Positions 45,319-55,219 are shown, counted from the first letter of the stretch. The stretch: DNA of 64,000 nucleotides from Streptomyces sp. SAI-127 (GCF_029894425.1 NZ_JARXYJ010000001.1:2728001-2792000), one strand, 5' to 3'. The notes: generated from the letters alone by a model not told the origin. Numbers and translations: made by a program.

Positions 45319-47441
45319 GCACCACTGAGCTCTTGAAGGGTGCGGCCGAGCTGTTCCCGGACGAGGTAGTCACCCAGGCGCACGTGCGTCACCTGGACCT
45401 GCCGTTCAACGCGGGCCGCTTCGCGCTCATCACGCTGGACAACGGCTTCGACCACACCAAGCCGACCACCTTCGGCCCGGCCTCGCTGGCGAACCTCGAC
45501 ACCGCCATCGACCAGGTCGAGAAGGAGGCCTCGGCCGGTGAGATCGTCGGTGTCGGCATCACCGGCAAGCCGTTCATCTTCGCCGTCGGCGCCGACCTCA
45601 AGGGCGTCGAGCTGCTCAAGGAGCACAAGGACGCGCTCGCCATCGGCAAGGGCGGCCACGAGGTCTTCAAGCGCCTCGCGGGCATCGCGGTGCCGACCTT
45701 CGCGTACTACAACGGTGCCGCGATGGGCGGTGGCGTCGAGGTCGGTCTGCACTGCACCTACCGCACGGTGTCCGCGGCCCTGCCCGCCTTCTCGCTCCCC
45801 GAGGTCTTCCTCGGTCTGGTCCCCGGCTGGGGCGGCTGCACCCTGCTGCCGAACCTGATCGGCGCCGACAAGGCCGTCTCGGTGATCATCGAGAACTCCC
45901 TCAACCAGAACAAGCAGCTCAAGGGCGCTCAGGTCTACGAACTGGGCATCGCCGACGCGCTGTTCGAGGGCGCGGACTTCCTGGAGCAGTCCCTGCTGTG
46001 GACGGCGTCCGTCCTCAAGGGCGAGATCGTCATCGACCGCCCGGTGATCGACCGCGGTGAGGCCTGGGACCAGGCCGTCGCCAAGGGCCGTTTCATCGCG
46101 GACTCCAAGGTGCACGGGGCCGCTCCGGCCGCCTACCGCGCCCTCGACATCATCGCGAACGCCAAGAACGGCGACCTCCAGCAGGGCTACGACGCCGAGG
46201 ACAAGGCCCTCGCCGACCTGATCATGGGTGGCGAACTGCGTTCCGGCATCTACGCGTTCAACCTGGTGCAGAAGCGCGGCAAGCGTCCCGCGGGCGCCCC
46301 GGACAAGAACCTGGCCCGCCCGGTCACCAAGGTCGGTGTCGTCGGCGCCGGTCTGATGGCCTCCCAGCTCGCGCTGCTGTTCCTGCGCCGCCTCGAGGTG
46401 CCGGTCGTGCTGACCGACATCGACCAGGAGCGCGTCGACAAGGGTGTGGGCTACGTCCACGCCGAGATCGAGAAGCTGCTCGGCAAGGGCCGTATCAACC
46501 AGGACAAGGCCAACCGCCTCAAGGCCCTGGTCACCGGTGTGCTGGACAAGGCGGAGGGCTTCTCCGACGCGGACTTCATCATCGAGGCCGTGTTCGAGGA
46601 GATCGGCGTCAAGCAGACGGTGTTCGCGGAGGTCGAGGCGGTCGCCCCGGCGCACGCGATCCTCGCCACCAACACCTCCTCGCTGTCGGTCACCGAGATG
46701 GCGTCGAAGCTGAAGAACCCCGAGCGGGTCGTCGGCTTCCACTTCTTCAACCCGGTCGCGATCCTCCCCCTCCTGGAGATCGTCCGCGGCGAGCAGACCG
46801 ACGACGCGTCGCTGGCCACCGCCTTCGCCGTCGCCAAGAAGCTGAAGAAGACCGCGGTGCTGGTCAAGGACGCCCCGGCGTTCGTCGTGAACCGCATCCT
46901 CACCCGCTTCATGGGCGAGATCCAGAACGTCATCGACGAGGGCACCCCGGTCGAGGTGGCGGAGAAGGCGGTGGAGCCCCTGGGCCTGCCGATGTCTCCT
47001 CTCGTCCTGCTGGAGCTGGTCGGTCCCGCGATCGGTCTGCACGTCTCGGAGACCCTCAACCGGGCCTTCCCGGACCGCTTCACGGTCTCCCCGAACCTCG
47101 CGGCCGTCGTCAAGGCGGGCAAGCGCGGCTTCTACGTGTACGACTCCGGCAAGCCGGAGCTGGACCCGGAGGTCGCCGCGCTGCTGAAGCAGGGCGACTC
47201 CGTGCTGACCGAGGAGCAGGTCCGCGACCGCGTCCTCGACGCCGTCGCCCAGGAGATCGGGCTCATGCTCGACGAGGGTGTCGTCGCCGAGGCCCAGGAC
47301 ATCGACCTCTGCCTGATCACGGGCGCCGGCTGGCCCTTCCACCTGGGCGGCATCACGCCGTACCTGGACCGCGAGGGTGTCTCCGAGCGCGTGAACGGCA
47401 AGAAGTTCCTGGCTCCGGGCGTGGCGTCGGTTCCGGCGTAA
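45315..47441 (+). CDS. fadB: Multifunctional 3-hydroxyacyl-CoA dehydrogenase/enoyl-CoA hydratase FadB
   Basis: A 708-residue two-part enzyme. The N-terminal crotonase domain (about 1-300, with YNGAAMGGGVEVGLH and LPEVFLGLVPGWGG) hydrates enoyl-CoA; the C-terminal dehydrogenase (from about 330) has the NAD fold VGVVGAGLMASQLALL and a substrate-side FFNPVAILPLLEIV. It forms the FadAB trifunctional system with fadA by overlap and adjacency. A strong terminator follows 20 bases later. Confidence 0.95.
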   Translation: MSTTELLKGAAELFPDEVVTQAHVRHLDLPFNAGRFALITLDNGFDHTKPTTFGPASLANLDTAIDQVEKEASAGEIVGVGITGKPFIFAVGADLKGVELLKEHKDALAIGKGGHEVFKRLAGIAVPTFAYYNGAAMGGGVEVGLHCTYRTVSAALPAFSLPEVFLGLVPGWGGCTLLPNLIGADKAVSVIIENSLNQNKQLKGAQVYELGIADALFEGADFLEQSLLWTASVLKGEIVIDRPVIDRGEAWDQAVAKGRFIADSKVHGAAPAAYRALDIIANAKNGDLQQGYDAEDKALADLIMGGELRSGIYAFNLVQKRGKRPAGAPDKNLARPVTKVGVVGAGLMASQLALLFLRRLEVPVVLTDIDQERVDKGVGYVHAEIEKLLGKGRINQDKANRLKALVTGVLDKAEGFSDADFIIEAVFEEIGVKQTVFAEVEAVAPAHAILATNTSSLSVTEMASKLKNPERVVGFHFFNPVAILPLLEIVRGEQTDDASLATAFAVAKKLKKTAVLVKDAPAFVVNRILTRFMGEIQNVIDEGTPVEVAEKAVEPLGLPMSPLVLLELVGPAIGLHVSETLNRAFPDRFTVSPNLAAVVKAGKRGFYVYDSGKPELDPEVAALLKQGDSVLTEEQVRDRVLDAVAQEIGLMLDEGVVAEAQDIDLCLITGAGWPFHLGGITPYLDREGVSERVNGKKFLAPGVASVPA

Positions 47442-47443
47442 CG

Positions 47444-47459
47444 ACCGTCGTACGACGGT
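47444..47459. repeat. Perfect 16-base palindrome after fadB
   Basis: ACCGTCGTACGACGGT lies directly after the fadB stop and before the terminator. It may be part of the termination region or a protein site. Confidence 0.5.
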
Positions 47460-47460
47460 G

Positions 47461-47494
47461 AAGAGGGCCTCCGCGGCGGCGGAGGCCCTCTTTT
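47461..47494. terminator. Bidirectional terminator
   Basis: A 14-bp stem (AAGAGGGCCTCCGC against GCGGAGGCCCTCTT, four-base loop) is followed by TT on the plus strand and preceded by AA complement, so it can end both fadB and the opposing coiled-coil gene, whose stop codon it touches. Confidence 0.85.
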
Positions 47495-47643
47495 CATTCG
47501 CCGGACGCGTCGGCCGCTGTCAGTCGCGCCTTCAACTCGGCGTTCTCCGTCTCCAGGTGCGCGATGCGCTTGCGGGCGAAGTACAGCTCCATGACGGCGT
47601 CCTGGAACTCGGCGACGAGCTGTTCGGGGGTCAGTTCCATCAT
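47494..47643 (-). CDS. 49-residue coiled-coil miniprotein
   Basis: A small protein beginning MMELTPEQLVAEFQDAVMEL. Residues about 17-42 (MELYFARKRIAHLETENAEL and the next five) form a heptad pattern ideal for a leucine-zipper coiled coil. Ribosome site AGGGAGG precedes ATG; the second ATG is equally possible. It starts eight bases after the fibre-like protein gene, so the two are one operon. Function unknown, but a coiled-coil partner role is plausible. Confidence 0.72.
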   Translation of the reverse strand: MMELTPEQLVAEFQDAVMELYFARKRIAHLETENAELKARLTAADASGE

Positions 47644-47651
47644 GTGCCTCC

Positions 47652-48365
47652 CTACGCCGGTGCCAGCTCTGTGACCTTGCCGTTGCCGCCCTTCCAGAAC
47701 AGGGCGCCGTTCTGGGCGTAGAGGGAGCCGCCTCCGAGGTCGGCGGGCGCGTTGCTGGGCTCCGCAGCGGTGTTCGCGAGCCGCACCGAGCCCTCGGCGA
47801 GGATCGCGGAAGCCGCCTGCGGCGCCACCTGGACGACGTGGAGCTGGGACTGCGGTGTGTCCCCGACACCGATACCGACACCGACGCGGCCGCTGCCCTT
47901 CACCACGAAGTCGTCCAGACCGGGGTTGTTGCGCAGGACGAGCAGGGCGCCCTTGGTCGCGCCGGTGGTGGCGGTCAGGAAGATGCCCTGGGCGGCGGTG
48001 CCGCCGCTCCGGTCCGTGACGCCGTGCGTCTGGAGGTCGATGGACAGGGCGGAGCCGTCGGCGTCCGACCCGTCGACGTAACCGTCGTGGGTGATCTTCA
48101 CCGTGCCTCGGGCGTTCTCCACGCCGGTGACGTTCAGGGCCGAGGTCTGCGGGTTCTTCGAGGCCACGTTGAGTGCGGCACCGGCCCCGGAGGTGGCCGC
48201 CATGACGGCGGTGACCGCGTGCGCGGTCGTCGACCGGGTCCAGAACTGGGCGGGCGCCGTGTAGTCGGTGTAGTCACCCACCGCGACCGCCTCCGTGCCG
48301 TTGGCGGCGACGGTCACCGCCCCCGCCGTGAACGCGCCGAGGAACAGTCTTCGTCCCACTGCCAT
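47652..48365 (-). CDS. Tail-fibre-like exported protein
   Basis: A 237-residue protein. The start VGRRLFLGAFTAGAV looks like a twin-arginine or lipid-free export signal to about residue 28. The mature part consists of short beta repeats (GALLVLRNNPGLDDFVVKGS, then GRVGVGIGVGDTPQSQLHVV) similar to phage tail-fibre and S74-type needle domains, and it has no cysteine. It is not linked to any phage gene in this window. The adjacent miniprotein may assist trimer formation; this is speculation. Confidence 0.7.
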   Translation of the reverse strand: MAVGRRLFLGAFTAGAVTVAANGTEAVAVGDYTDYTAPAQFWTRSTTAHAVTAVMAATSGAGAALNVASKNPQTSALNVTGVENARGTVKITHDGYVDGSDADGSALSIDLQTHGVTDRSGGTAAQGIFLTATTGATKGALLVLRNNPGLDDFVVKGSGRVGVGIGVGDTPQSQLHVVQVAPQAASAILAEGSVRLANTAAEPSNAPADLGGGSLYAQNGALFWKGGNGKVTELAPA

Positions 48366-48457
48366 GGGGATCCCCCTTGTCCGTACCGGATTGGATCACC
48401 ATTCCATCACGGACTACGCACATATGTGCGATGGTTGACTGTTCGAGAAGGGGAGGC

Positions 48458-49492
48458 TCAGACCTCCCGCCAGGCCGCCAGTGCCAGTCCGGGCTCGTCC
48501 TTCTGCCGGGCGATCCGCAGCTCCCCGTCGGGGGTCACCGTCGCGGCGACGATACGGCCGTCCGCGTCCTCGGCGAGGGCCACGGCCGTGCCCACCGGCA
48601 ACTGCGGCCCGGACTCCGTCCACCACAGGCCCGCCGACTCCTGCTCGGTCGGACAGGCCGCGAAGGCGACCCGGCCGGAGGCCGAACGCTGGGCGAGCAG
48701 CGTGCAGTCGTGGCCGTCCAGGGTGCAGCGGAGCAGGGCCGCCGGGCCGGGGCCGGCCGCCGCGAGCAGGGGGGTCGGCTCGGTGTCCGGGCGCCAGGCG
48801 TAGAGCATGCCCTCGGGGTCCGCGAAGAACAGCGTGGTGTGTTCCTTGGAGGTGGGCAGCGCGCTGAGGGTGCCCGGCTCGACGCGGACGGGCAGCGGGT
48901 CGGCCAGTACGGGAGGCGCGCCCGCTTCCTCCTGGAGCCAGCGCAGGATGCCGGCCGGGTTGGTGCCGTACAGCTCGACCCGGCCCGACTCCCCTGTCAC
49001 GGCGGCCAGTTCCTCGTGCACGTCGGAGCCCTTGAGGTCGGACCAGGCGTTCCAGCCGCCGCGTTCCTTCTGGATGAGGGCGTGCACGCCGTTGCCGCGG
49101 TTGCCGACGAAGACATGCGCCCGGCCCTCCGCGTCGACGGCCACGGCGGGGGCGCCGGTGCGGGCGCCCGCCCTGTCGGGGTGGCCGACCGGGCTCCAGT
49201 CGAGGGCGGCGAGGTGGACGCGGAAGTGGGTGGAGTGCACGAGGCCCGCTTCTTTGGCCTTGGTGGGGCGCCAGGAGACGAGGTGTGCGTAGCCGTCGAC
49301 GCCGTGTCCCACGGCCAGTCCGGGGTGCAGGCGCTGGTCGCCGCCGACCTTGCGCCAGGGCAACCAGGTGTCGCCGCCCGGGCGGCGCTCTGCCCTGCAC
49401 CACACGGCTTCGTCGCGGGTGGCGTAGACGCCGAGTCGGCCGTCGCGGGCGCGGATGAGCCAGTCGCCGTTCACTGTACGGACCATTGACAC
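48458..49492 (-). CDS. PLL-like beta-propeller protein
   Basis: A 344-residue protein with repeated motifs WLPWRKVGG, WNAWSDLKG and WLQEE, and an overall Trp/Gly/Asp pattern typical of PLL-type lectin beta propellers, which bind sugars such as fucose. No signal peptide is seen. The frame begins GTG at 49492; an ATG two codons later (MVRTVNGDW) is more likely. The possible operon partner is the fibre-like protein 92 bases downstream. Confidence 0.7.
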   Translation of the reverse strand: MSMVRTVNGDWLIRARDGRLGVYATRDEAVWCRAERRPGGDTWLPWRKVGGDQRLHPGLAVGHGVDGYAHLVSWRPTKAKEAGLVHSTHFRVHLAALDWSPVGHPDRAGARTGAPAVAVDAEGRAHVFVGNRGNGVHALIQKERGGWNAWSDLKGSDVHEELAAVTGESGRVELYGTNPAGILRWLQEEAGAPPVLADPLPVRVEPGTLSALPTSKEHTTLFFADPEGMLYAWRPDTEPTPLLAAAGPGPAALLRCTLDGHDCTLLAQRSASGRVAFAACPTEQESAGLWWTESGPQLPVGTAVALAEDADGRIVAATVTPDGELRIARQKDEPGLALAAWREV

Positions 49493-49556
49493 GGGTCCAC
49501 TCTAATCGGGCGGTCGGCGCCGTCTTCGGGTGGGCCGGTCGTGGGACGCTGGGGTG

Positions 49557-49922
49557 ATGAGTGACGTGCTGCTGGTCGTCGTGGATGCCGCGAATGTCGT
49601 CGGGTCGGTGCCGGACGGGTGGTGGCGGGACCGGCGGGGGGCGGCGGAGCGGTTGCGGGACCGGCTGGCGGTGGACGGGGTGCCGGGGCGGGACGGCGCG
49701 GTGGAGATCGTGCTGGTGGTGGAGGGGGCGGCTCGCGGGGTGGAGTCCGTACCGGGGGTTCGGGTGGAGTCGGCGGCGGGGAGTGGCGACGATCGGATGG
49801 TGGAGCTGGTGGCGGAGGCGGGCGAGCGGCCTGTGCTGGTGGTCACCGCGGATCGTGAACTTCGGCGCAGGGTCGGGGAGTTGGGGGCGGAGGTGGCGGG
49901 ACCGCGCACGGTTCGTCCCTGA
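49557..49922 (+). CDS. NYN/PIN-like nuclease-type protein
   Basis: A 121-residue protein. DAANVVGSVPDGWWRDRRGA near the N terminus and VVTADRELRRRVGELGAEV near the C terminus match the YacP/NYN-type RNase fold. Acidic residues D10 and D81-D82 (GDDRMVEL) may hold metal. The name NTP pyrophosphohydrolase sometimes used for relatives is not supported. ATG at 49557 follows a GTG one codon earlier. It converges toward the GT-C gene over a long inverted repeat. Confidence 0.7.
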   Translation: MSDVLLVVVDAANVVGSVPDGWWRDRRGAAERLRDRLAVDGVPGRDGAVEIVLVVEGAARGVESVPGVRVESAAGSGDDRMVELVAEAGERPVLVVTADRELRRRVGELGAEVAGPRTVRP

Positions 49923-49955
49923 GCGCCATCCGATGAGCCGCGCTGTGTCGTCTGG

Positions 49956-50089
49956 CGGCTGCGGGCTGGTGGGGGCGGGCCGCGCAGTTCCCCGCGCCCC
50001 CAAACAGGTGGGTACAGCCAGGTATGCGCGACTGCACCCACCCAGGGGCGCGGGGAACTGCGCGATCAGCCCCCACCGGCCCGCGGCCG
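49956..50089. repeat. Long inverted repeat of the Streptomyces GGGGCGCGGGGAAC family
   Basis: Left arm 49956-50000 and right arm 50045-50089 match over about 44 bases with few changes; both contain CGCGCAGTTCCCCGCGCCCC or its complement. The centre can form a second stem (GGTGGGTACAG against CTGCACCCACC). It occupies nearly all of the 182 bases between convergent genes. A single partial arm occurs at 36800. Such elements are dispersed in Streptomyces and may end transcription from both sides. Confidence 0.85.
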
Positions 50090-50104
50090 AACTGAGACCG
50101 CCCC

Positions 50105-51535
50105 CTACCTCCTCCTCACATACAGCACCGCCCCATCCACCGTCCCCACCTCCTCGTACCCCGCCGCCAGCAACCGCCGGAGGCCCCGCACCCGTTCCGG
50201 CGCGTACGGCTTTCCGCGGGAGTCGTCCACCACCAGGGCCGCCGAGACCGCCTCCCGCCGGAACACCGTCCACGCACCCCTCACGGCATACCTCTCCCCC
50301 ACCCGCCCGCCGTCCCGGCCCCCGCTGTAGTTCGTGAGGAGACCCGCCGTCAGATAGCGGGTGGCCGGGGCACGGTCCGCCAGCCAGTACGTCTCCGGGT
50401 GCATCCCCCAGATCAGGACCGGATCGCCCGGCGGCGTCCGGGTCGACACCGTCTGCGCGACACGGCGTGCGTGGTCGAGGTCGGTGCGAGGGGCCAGCAC
50501 ACCCCACGTCAGGAACAGCGCGCACACGCAGGCCGAGGTGAGTACCGCCGTGCGCGTGCGGTCGTACGGCAGCGCGCGAAGCGCCCCCGTGGCCAGGAGC
50601 GCGACCGGCGGGAGGAGTTGGAGGTAGTAGTGGCCGAAGAAGTGGAGGCCGAGCAGCACCGCTGCCGCCGACGCGAGCAGCCACAGCCACAGATCGGCGG
50701 TCGGTGCGCGCCGGGCCCGTACGACAGGAGCGAACAGGCCCGCGCAGGCCACCGCCACGATCCCGGTGTTGGCCAAACCCCTTGCCAGTACGTGGAGTTC
50801 GGAGCCGGTCAGGGTCGCGTACGCCCCCGAACCCGTCACCGTCCAGAACAGGAAACCCGCCGGGTCCGTCACCAGCGCCGCGCACAGCACCGGCGTCAAC
50901 GCCCCCGCCACGAGGCGCTGTGCCTCCCGACGCCCCGCGCCGGAGGCGACGTACAGCCAGAGCACGGGCAGCAGCACCGCCCCGCCCGTCTGCTTCGTGA
51001 GGAACGCGCAGGCGACCGCCGTTCCCGCCGCACCCCAGCGCCGCCGGTCCGCGCACCACATCGCGGCCGCCGTGCAGGGCAGGAGGAACACCTCGAAGGT
51101 CGCGGCCTGTGCGTCCTGCGGGTTCAGGCCGACGGAGATCAGCAGATACAGCACTCCGGCGGTACGGCCGGACGTGTCGCCCCAGCGGCGGCGGGCCAGG
51201 GAGGCCAGCAGCGCGGCGGTGAGGAGCTGGGCCAGGACCGCCAGGACCCGCACTCCGGCCAGCGTGCCGGAGCCCGTCACCGCGAAGGCGGCCTCGTAGA
51301 GCCACGGCACGAACGGCGGCTTGCGGTCGACGACCGTCTCGTAGAGCTGACCGCCCTGCGCCAACAGCCGTGCCTGTACGGCGAGATAGCCCTCGTCCGG
51401 GCTCCAGAGGGGGCGCGTGAAGGACGGGACCCGCGTCACGCAGGCCAGGGCCGCGAGCGGGGGCAGCAGTCGGCTCCAGTACGCCGTACGGGAATCGGAC
51501 ACGGAAGGTGACGGGAGCAGGAGCTCTGCGGGCAT
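50105..51535 (-). CDS. GT-C (GT39-like) membrane glycosyltransferase
   Basis: A 476-residue multipass protein with about ten to twelve hydrophobic segments. The catalytic DE motif of GT-C enzymes is in LWSPDEGYLAVQAR (D47). Such enzymes use polyprenyl-phosphate sugars to mannosylate exported proteins or lipids; the acceptor is unknown. The ATG at 51535 is preferred to the GTG three codons earlier. The soluble C-terminal part (IWGMHPETYWLADRAPATRY) faces outside. Confidence 0.85.
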   Translation of the reverse strand: MPAELLLPSPSVSDSRTAYWSRLLPPLAALACVTRVPSFTRPLWSPDEGYLAVQARLLAQGGQLYETVVDRKPPFVPWLYEAAFAVTGSGTLAGVRVLAVLAQLLTAALLASLARRRWGDTSGRTAGVLYLLISVGLNPQDAQAATFEVFLLPCTAAAMWCADRRRWGAAGTAVACAFLTKQTGGAVLLPVLWLYVASGAGRREAQRLVAGALTPVLCAALVTDPAGFLFWTVTGSGAYATLTGSELHVLARGLANTGIVAVACAGLFAPVVRARRAPTADLWLWLLASAAAVLLGLHFFGHYYLQLLPPVALLATGALRALPYDRTRTAVLTSACVCALFLTWGVLAPRTDLDHARRVAQTVSTRTPPGDPVLIWGMHPETYWLADRAPATRYLTAGLLTNYSGGRDGGRVGERYAVRGAWTVFRREAVSAALVVDDSRGKPYAPERVRGLRRLLAAGYEEVGTVDGAVLYVRRR

Positions 51536-51609
51536 GAGCCGCACGCTATCCGGCCCCGCACATCCTGGCTGAACAGGACATACGGGGCCGGGGAGGTGGA
51601 ACGTATGTG

Positions 51610-53109
51610 TTACTCCGTGTTGCTGGCCGTCGTCGCCGCGCGCCGTCCGAGAAGGCTGTGGCTACGGCCGTAGAGGAAGTAGACGGCGAAGCCGATGACC
51701 ATCCAGATCGCGAACCGCAGCCAGGTCTCGGCCGGCAGGTTGAGCATCAGCCAGAGGGAGGCCAGGACCGACAGGATCGGGATGACCGGCACCCAGGGGG
51801 TGCGGAAGGCCCGGGGCAGGTCGGGGCGGGACTTGCGAAGGATGACCACACCGATGGCGACCACCACGAACGCGAACAGGGTGCCGATGTTGACCAGTTC
51901 GGCGAGTTCGCTCAGGGGTGTGAAGCCGGCGACGATCGCGATGATCACGCCGAGCAGGATGGTCGGCCGGTGCGGGGTCCTGAACTTCGGGTGGACGTGG
52001 GAGAAGAACGTCGGGAGCAGTCCGTCGCGGCTCATCGCGAAGAAGACCCGGGTCTGGCCCAGGAGCAGGATCATGCAGACCGTCGTCAGGCCGACGGCGG
52101 CGCCGAAGCTGATGAAGCCCGCGAACCAGGGATGGCCGGTGGCCTTGAAGGCGTCGGCGAGCGGGGCCGTGACGGACAGGTCGGTGTACTTCTGCATGCC
52201 CGTCACGACGATCGAGACGGCGACGTAGAGGGTCGTGCAGATGAGGAGGGAACCGAGGATGCCGCGGGGCATGTCGCGCTGCGGGTTCCTGGTCTCCTCG
52301 GCGGCCGTGGCCACGACGTCGAAGCCGATGAAGGCGAAGAAGACGACGGAGGCGGCGGTGAAGATGCCCATCACGCCGAAGTTGGAGGGCGCCCAGCCGA
52401 ACATCAGCTGGATCAGCGGCGACTGGAGACTGTCACCGGCCGGCACCTCCTGCGCCTTCGGGATGAACGGGTCGTAGTGGTCGCCCTCGATGAAGAAGGC
52501 GCCCGCGATGATCACGGTCAGCACGACCGTCACCTTGATGGCGACGACGATCGAGGTCACGCGCGCGGAGAGCTTGGTGCCGAGCACGAGGATGCAGGTC
52601 AGCACCAGGACGAGCGCGGCGGCGAGGATGTCGAAGCCGAAGCCGTCGGCCCCGTCGCGGGTGCCGAGCGCCTCCGGCAGATGCCAGCCCGCGTTGTCCA
52701 GCAGTGAGGCGATGTAGCCGGACCAGCCGACGGACACCACCGCCGTGCCCAGCGCGAACTCCAGGACCAGGTCCCAGCCGATGATCCAGGCGGGCAGTTC
52801 ACCGAGGGAGGCGTAGGAGAAGGTGTAGGCCGATCCGGCCACCGGGACGGTGGAGGCGAACTCGGCGTAGCAGAGCGCGGCGAGCGCGCAGACGACGCCG
52901 GCCACGACGAAGGCGAGGGCCACCGCCGGTCCGGCGTTGTTCTTGGCGACGGTGCCGGTCAGGACGAAGATGCCGGTGCCGATGATGACGCCGACACCGA
53001 AGACGGTCAGATCCAGCGCGGACAAGGACTTCTTGAGCGCGTGCTCTGGCTCCTCGGTGTCGAGGATGGACTGCTCGACCTTCTTCGTCCGGAAGAGGGT
53101 GCTGCTCAC
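51610..53109 (-). CDS. APC-family amino-acid permease
   Basis: A 499-residue transporter with 12 hydrophobic segments. The start (SALDLTVFGVGVIIGTGIFV) and GFDVVATAAEETRNPQRDMP are typical of cationic amino-acid permeases; ALCYAEFASTVPVAGSAYTF is the second signature. Substrate: basic amino acids likely. The GTG start follows AGGTACCC. It lies downstream of dxs, separated by a strong inverted repeat. Confidence 0.92.
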   Translation of the reverse strand: MSSTLFRTKKVEQSILDTEEPEHALKKSLSALDLTVFGVGVIIGTGIFVLTGTVAKNNAGPAVALAFVVAGVVCALAALCYAEFASTVPVAGSAYTFSYASLGELPAWIIGWDLVLEFALGTAVVSVGWSGYIASLLDNAGWHLPEALGTRDGADGFGFDILAAALVLVLTCILVLGTKLSARVTSIVVAIKVTVVLTVIIAGAFFIEGDHYDPFIPKAQEVPAGDSLQSPLIQLMFGWAPSNFGVMGIFTAASVVFFAFIGFDVVATAAEETRNPQRDMPRGILGSLLICTTLYVAVSIVVTGMQKYTDLSVTAPLADAFKATGHPWFAGFISFGAAVGLTTVCMILLLGQTRVFFAMSRDGLLPTFFSHVHPKFRTPHRPTILLGVIIAIVAGFTPLSELAELVNIGTLFAFVVVAIGVVILRKSRPDLPRAFRTPWVPVIPILSVLASLWLMLNLPAETWLRFAIWMVIGFAVYFLYGRSHSLLGRRAATTASNTE

Positions 53110-53190
53110 GGGTACCTCCCACGCTGTGTCGTCCTCGACATGATCGAGAGGGGGCGTAGGTCGTATGCCCCGGCGCGGGGGGATTCACGC

Positions 53191-53238
53191 GAATGGGCCG
53201 GCCGTACCACTGTCACGAGTGGTGCGGCCGGCCCATTC
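53191..53238. terminator. Near-perfect inverted repeat, terminator of dxs
   Basis: GAATGGGCCGGCCG and its complement form a stem of about 21 bp with one mismatch around an ACCACT-AGTGGT centre, seven bases after the dxs stop. It separates dxs from the permease. Confidence 0.85.
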
Positions 53239-53245
53239 GGCCGTG

Positions 53246-55165
53246 TCAGTCGCGGGCGGGCTCCGCCTCGGCCGCCCTGTCGCTGTACCGCCCGTCCAGC
53301 TTGGAGACCAGGCCGGTGACCTGGCGGGCGATGTCGGGGGCGGTGAGGCCGATCTCCGCCATGACCTCGGCGCGGGAGGCGTGGTCGAGGAAGCGCGGCG
53401 GGATGCCGAAGTCGCGCAGCGGGACGTCGACGCCCGCGTCACGCAGGGCCTGAGCGACCGCCGAGCCGACGCCGCCGACGCGGCTGTTGTCCTCGACGGT
53501 GACGACCACGCGGTGCCGCTCGGCGAGCGGGGCCATGGCCTCGTCGACGGGCTTGACCCAGCGCGGGTCGACGACGGTGGTGGAGATGCCCTGCTTGTCG
53601 AGGAGCGTGGCGATCTCCAGGCACATGGGGGCGAGAGCGCCGACGGAGACGAGGAGTACGTCCGGCGTGTCGGTCCCCGGCTCGCGCAGGACGTCCATGC
53701 CTCCGACGGTGCCCACAGCGGGTACGGCGGGGCCCACGACGCCCTTGGAGTAGCGCAGCACGGTCGGCGCGTCGTCGACCTGGACGGCCTCGCGCAGCTG
53801 GGCGCGCAGCTGCTCGGCGTCGCGCGGGGCGGCGAGCCGGAGCGTGGGGATGACCTGGAGCATCGACATGTCCCACATGCCGTTGTGCGAGGCGCCGTCG
53901 TCGCCGGTGACGCCGGCCCGGTCGAGCACGAAGGTCACACCGCACTTGTGCAGGGCGACGTCCATGAGGACCTGGTCGAAGGCACGGTTGAGGAAGGTGG
54001 CGTAGACGGCGAAGACGGGGTGCAGGCCGCCGGTCGCGAGGCCCGCGGCCGACACGGCCGCGTGCTGCTCGGCGATGCCGACGTCGTAGATGCGCTCCGG
54101 GAAGGTGTCGGCGAACTTCTTCAGGCCGACCGGCTGGAGCATGGCCGCGGTGATGGCGACGATGTCCTCGCGCTCCCGGCCCAGCTTGACCATCTCGTCG
54201 CCGAAGACGGAGGTCCAGCTGGCGGCGGAGGCCTTGATCGGCAGGCCGGTGTCCGGGTGGATGGGGCCGATGCCGTGGAAGCGGTCGGCCTCGTCCTGCT
54301 CGGCGGGCTCGTAGCCGCGGCCCTTCTCGGTGAGGCAGTGCACGATGACCGGCCCGCCGAAGCGCTTGGCGCGGGCCAGCGCCGACTCCAGCGCCTCGAG
54401 GTCGTGGCCGTCGATGGGACCGACGTACTTCAGGCCGAGGTCCTCGAACATGCCCTGGGGCGCGATGAAGTCCTTGAGGCCCTTCTTGGCCCCGTGCAGG
54501 GTCTCGTAGAGCGGCCTGCCGACGACGGGGGTGCGCTCCAGCAGGTCCTTGCCGCGGGCGAGGAAGCGCTCGTAGCCGTCGGTGGTGCGCAGGGTGGCCA
54601 GGTGGTTGGCGAGGCCGCCGATGGTCGGGGCGTAGGACCGCTCGTTGTCGTTGACGACGATGACCAGCGGCCGGTCCTTGGCGTCGGCGATGTTGTTCAG
54701 CGCCTCCCAGGCCATGCCGCCGGTCAGGGCACCGTCACCGATCACGGCGACGACGTGGTCGTCCCGTTTGAGCACCTGGTTGGCTTTCGCGAGCCCGTCG
54801 GCCCATCCGAGGACGGTCGAGGCGTGGCTGTTCTCGATGACGTCGTGCTCGGACTCGGCGCGCGAGGGGTAGCCGGACAGCCCGCCCTTGGAGCGCAGCC
54901 TGGAGAAGTCCTGCCGCCCGGTGAGCAGCTTGTGCACATACGCCTGGTGGCCGGTGTCGAAGAGCACCCGGTCCTTGGGCGAGTCGAACACCCGGTGCAG
55001 GGCGATGGTCAGCTCGACCACACCGAGGTTGGGGCCGAGGTGGCCGCCGGTCTTGGAGACTGCGCCGACGAGGAAGCTGCGGATCTCCTCCGCCAGCTGG
55101 TCCAGCTCCTCAAGGCTGAGCCGGTCCAGATCACGCGGTCCCCTGATGCGGGTCAGCAGCGGCAC
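53246..55165 (-). CDS. dxs: 1-deoxy-D-xylulose-5-phosphate synthase Dxs
   Basis: A 639-residue TPP enzyme of the MEP isoprenoid pathway. Thiamine-binding [20 protein letters not shown] (about 150-170) is present, as are [15 protein letters not shown] and the second-half [16 protein letters not shown] and RYSKG. GTG start at 55165 has AAGGAGG five bases upstream. A palindrome in the promoter region (55220) is a possible control site. Streptomyces often carry a second dxs elsewhere. Confidence 0.96.
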   Translation of the reverse strand: MPLLTRIRGPRDLDRLSLEELDQLAEEIRSFLVGAVSKTGGHLGPNLGVVELTIALHRVFDSPKDRVLFDTGHQAYVHKLLTGRQDFSRLRSKGGLSGYPSRAESEHDVIENSHASTVLGWADGLAKANQVLKRDDHVVAVIGDGALTGGMAWEALNNIADAKDRPLVIVVNDNERSYAPTIGGLANHLATLRTTDGYERFLARGKDLLERTPVVGRPLYETLHGAKKGLKDFIAPQGMFEDLGLKYVGPIDGHDLEALESALARAKRFGGPVIVHCLTEKGRGYEPAEQDEADRFHGIGPIHPDTGLPIKASAASWTSVFGDEMVKLGREREDIVAITAAMLQPVGLKKFADTFPERIYDVGIAEQHAAVSAAGLATGGLHPVFAVYATFLNRAFDQVLMDVALHKCGVTFVLDRAGVTGDDGASHNGMWDMSMLQVIPTLRLAAPRDAEQLRAQLREAVQVDDAPTVLRYSKGVVGPAVPAVGTVGGMDVLREPGTDTPDVLLVSVGALAPMCLEIATLLDKQGISTTVVDPRWVKPVDEAMAPLAERHRVVVTVEDNSRVGGVGSAVAQALRDAGVDVPLRDFGIPPRFLDHASRAEVMAEIGLTAPDIARQVTGLVSKLDGRYSDRAAEAEPARD

Positions 55166-55219
55166 CCGTGCCTCCTTGCAGTAGAGCTGATCGAGCTTTG
55201 CCGGGAGTGTCGAGTCTAA

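Noticed and set aside
48414..51305. 963-residue minus-strand open frame
   Set aside because: Crosses three well-supported genes and a palindromic repeat in another frame; Arg/Pro/Gly-rich shadow.
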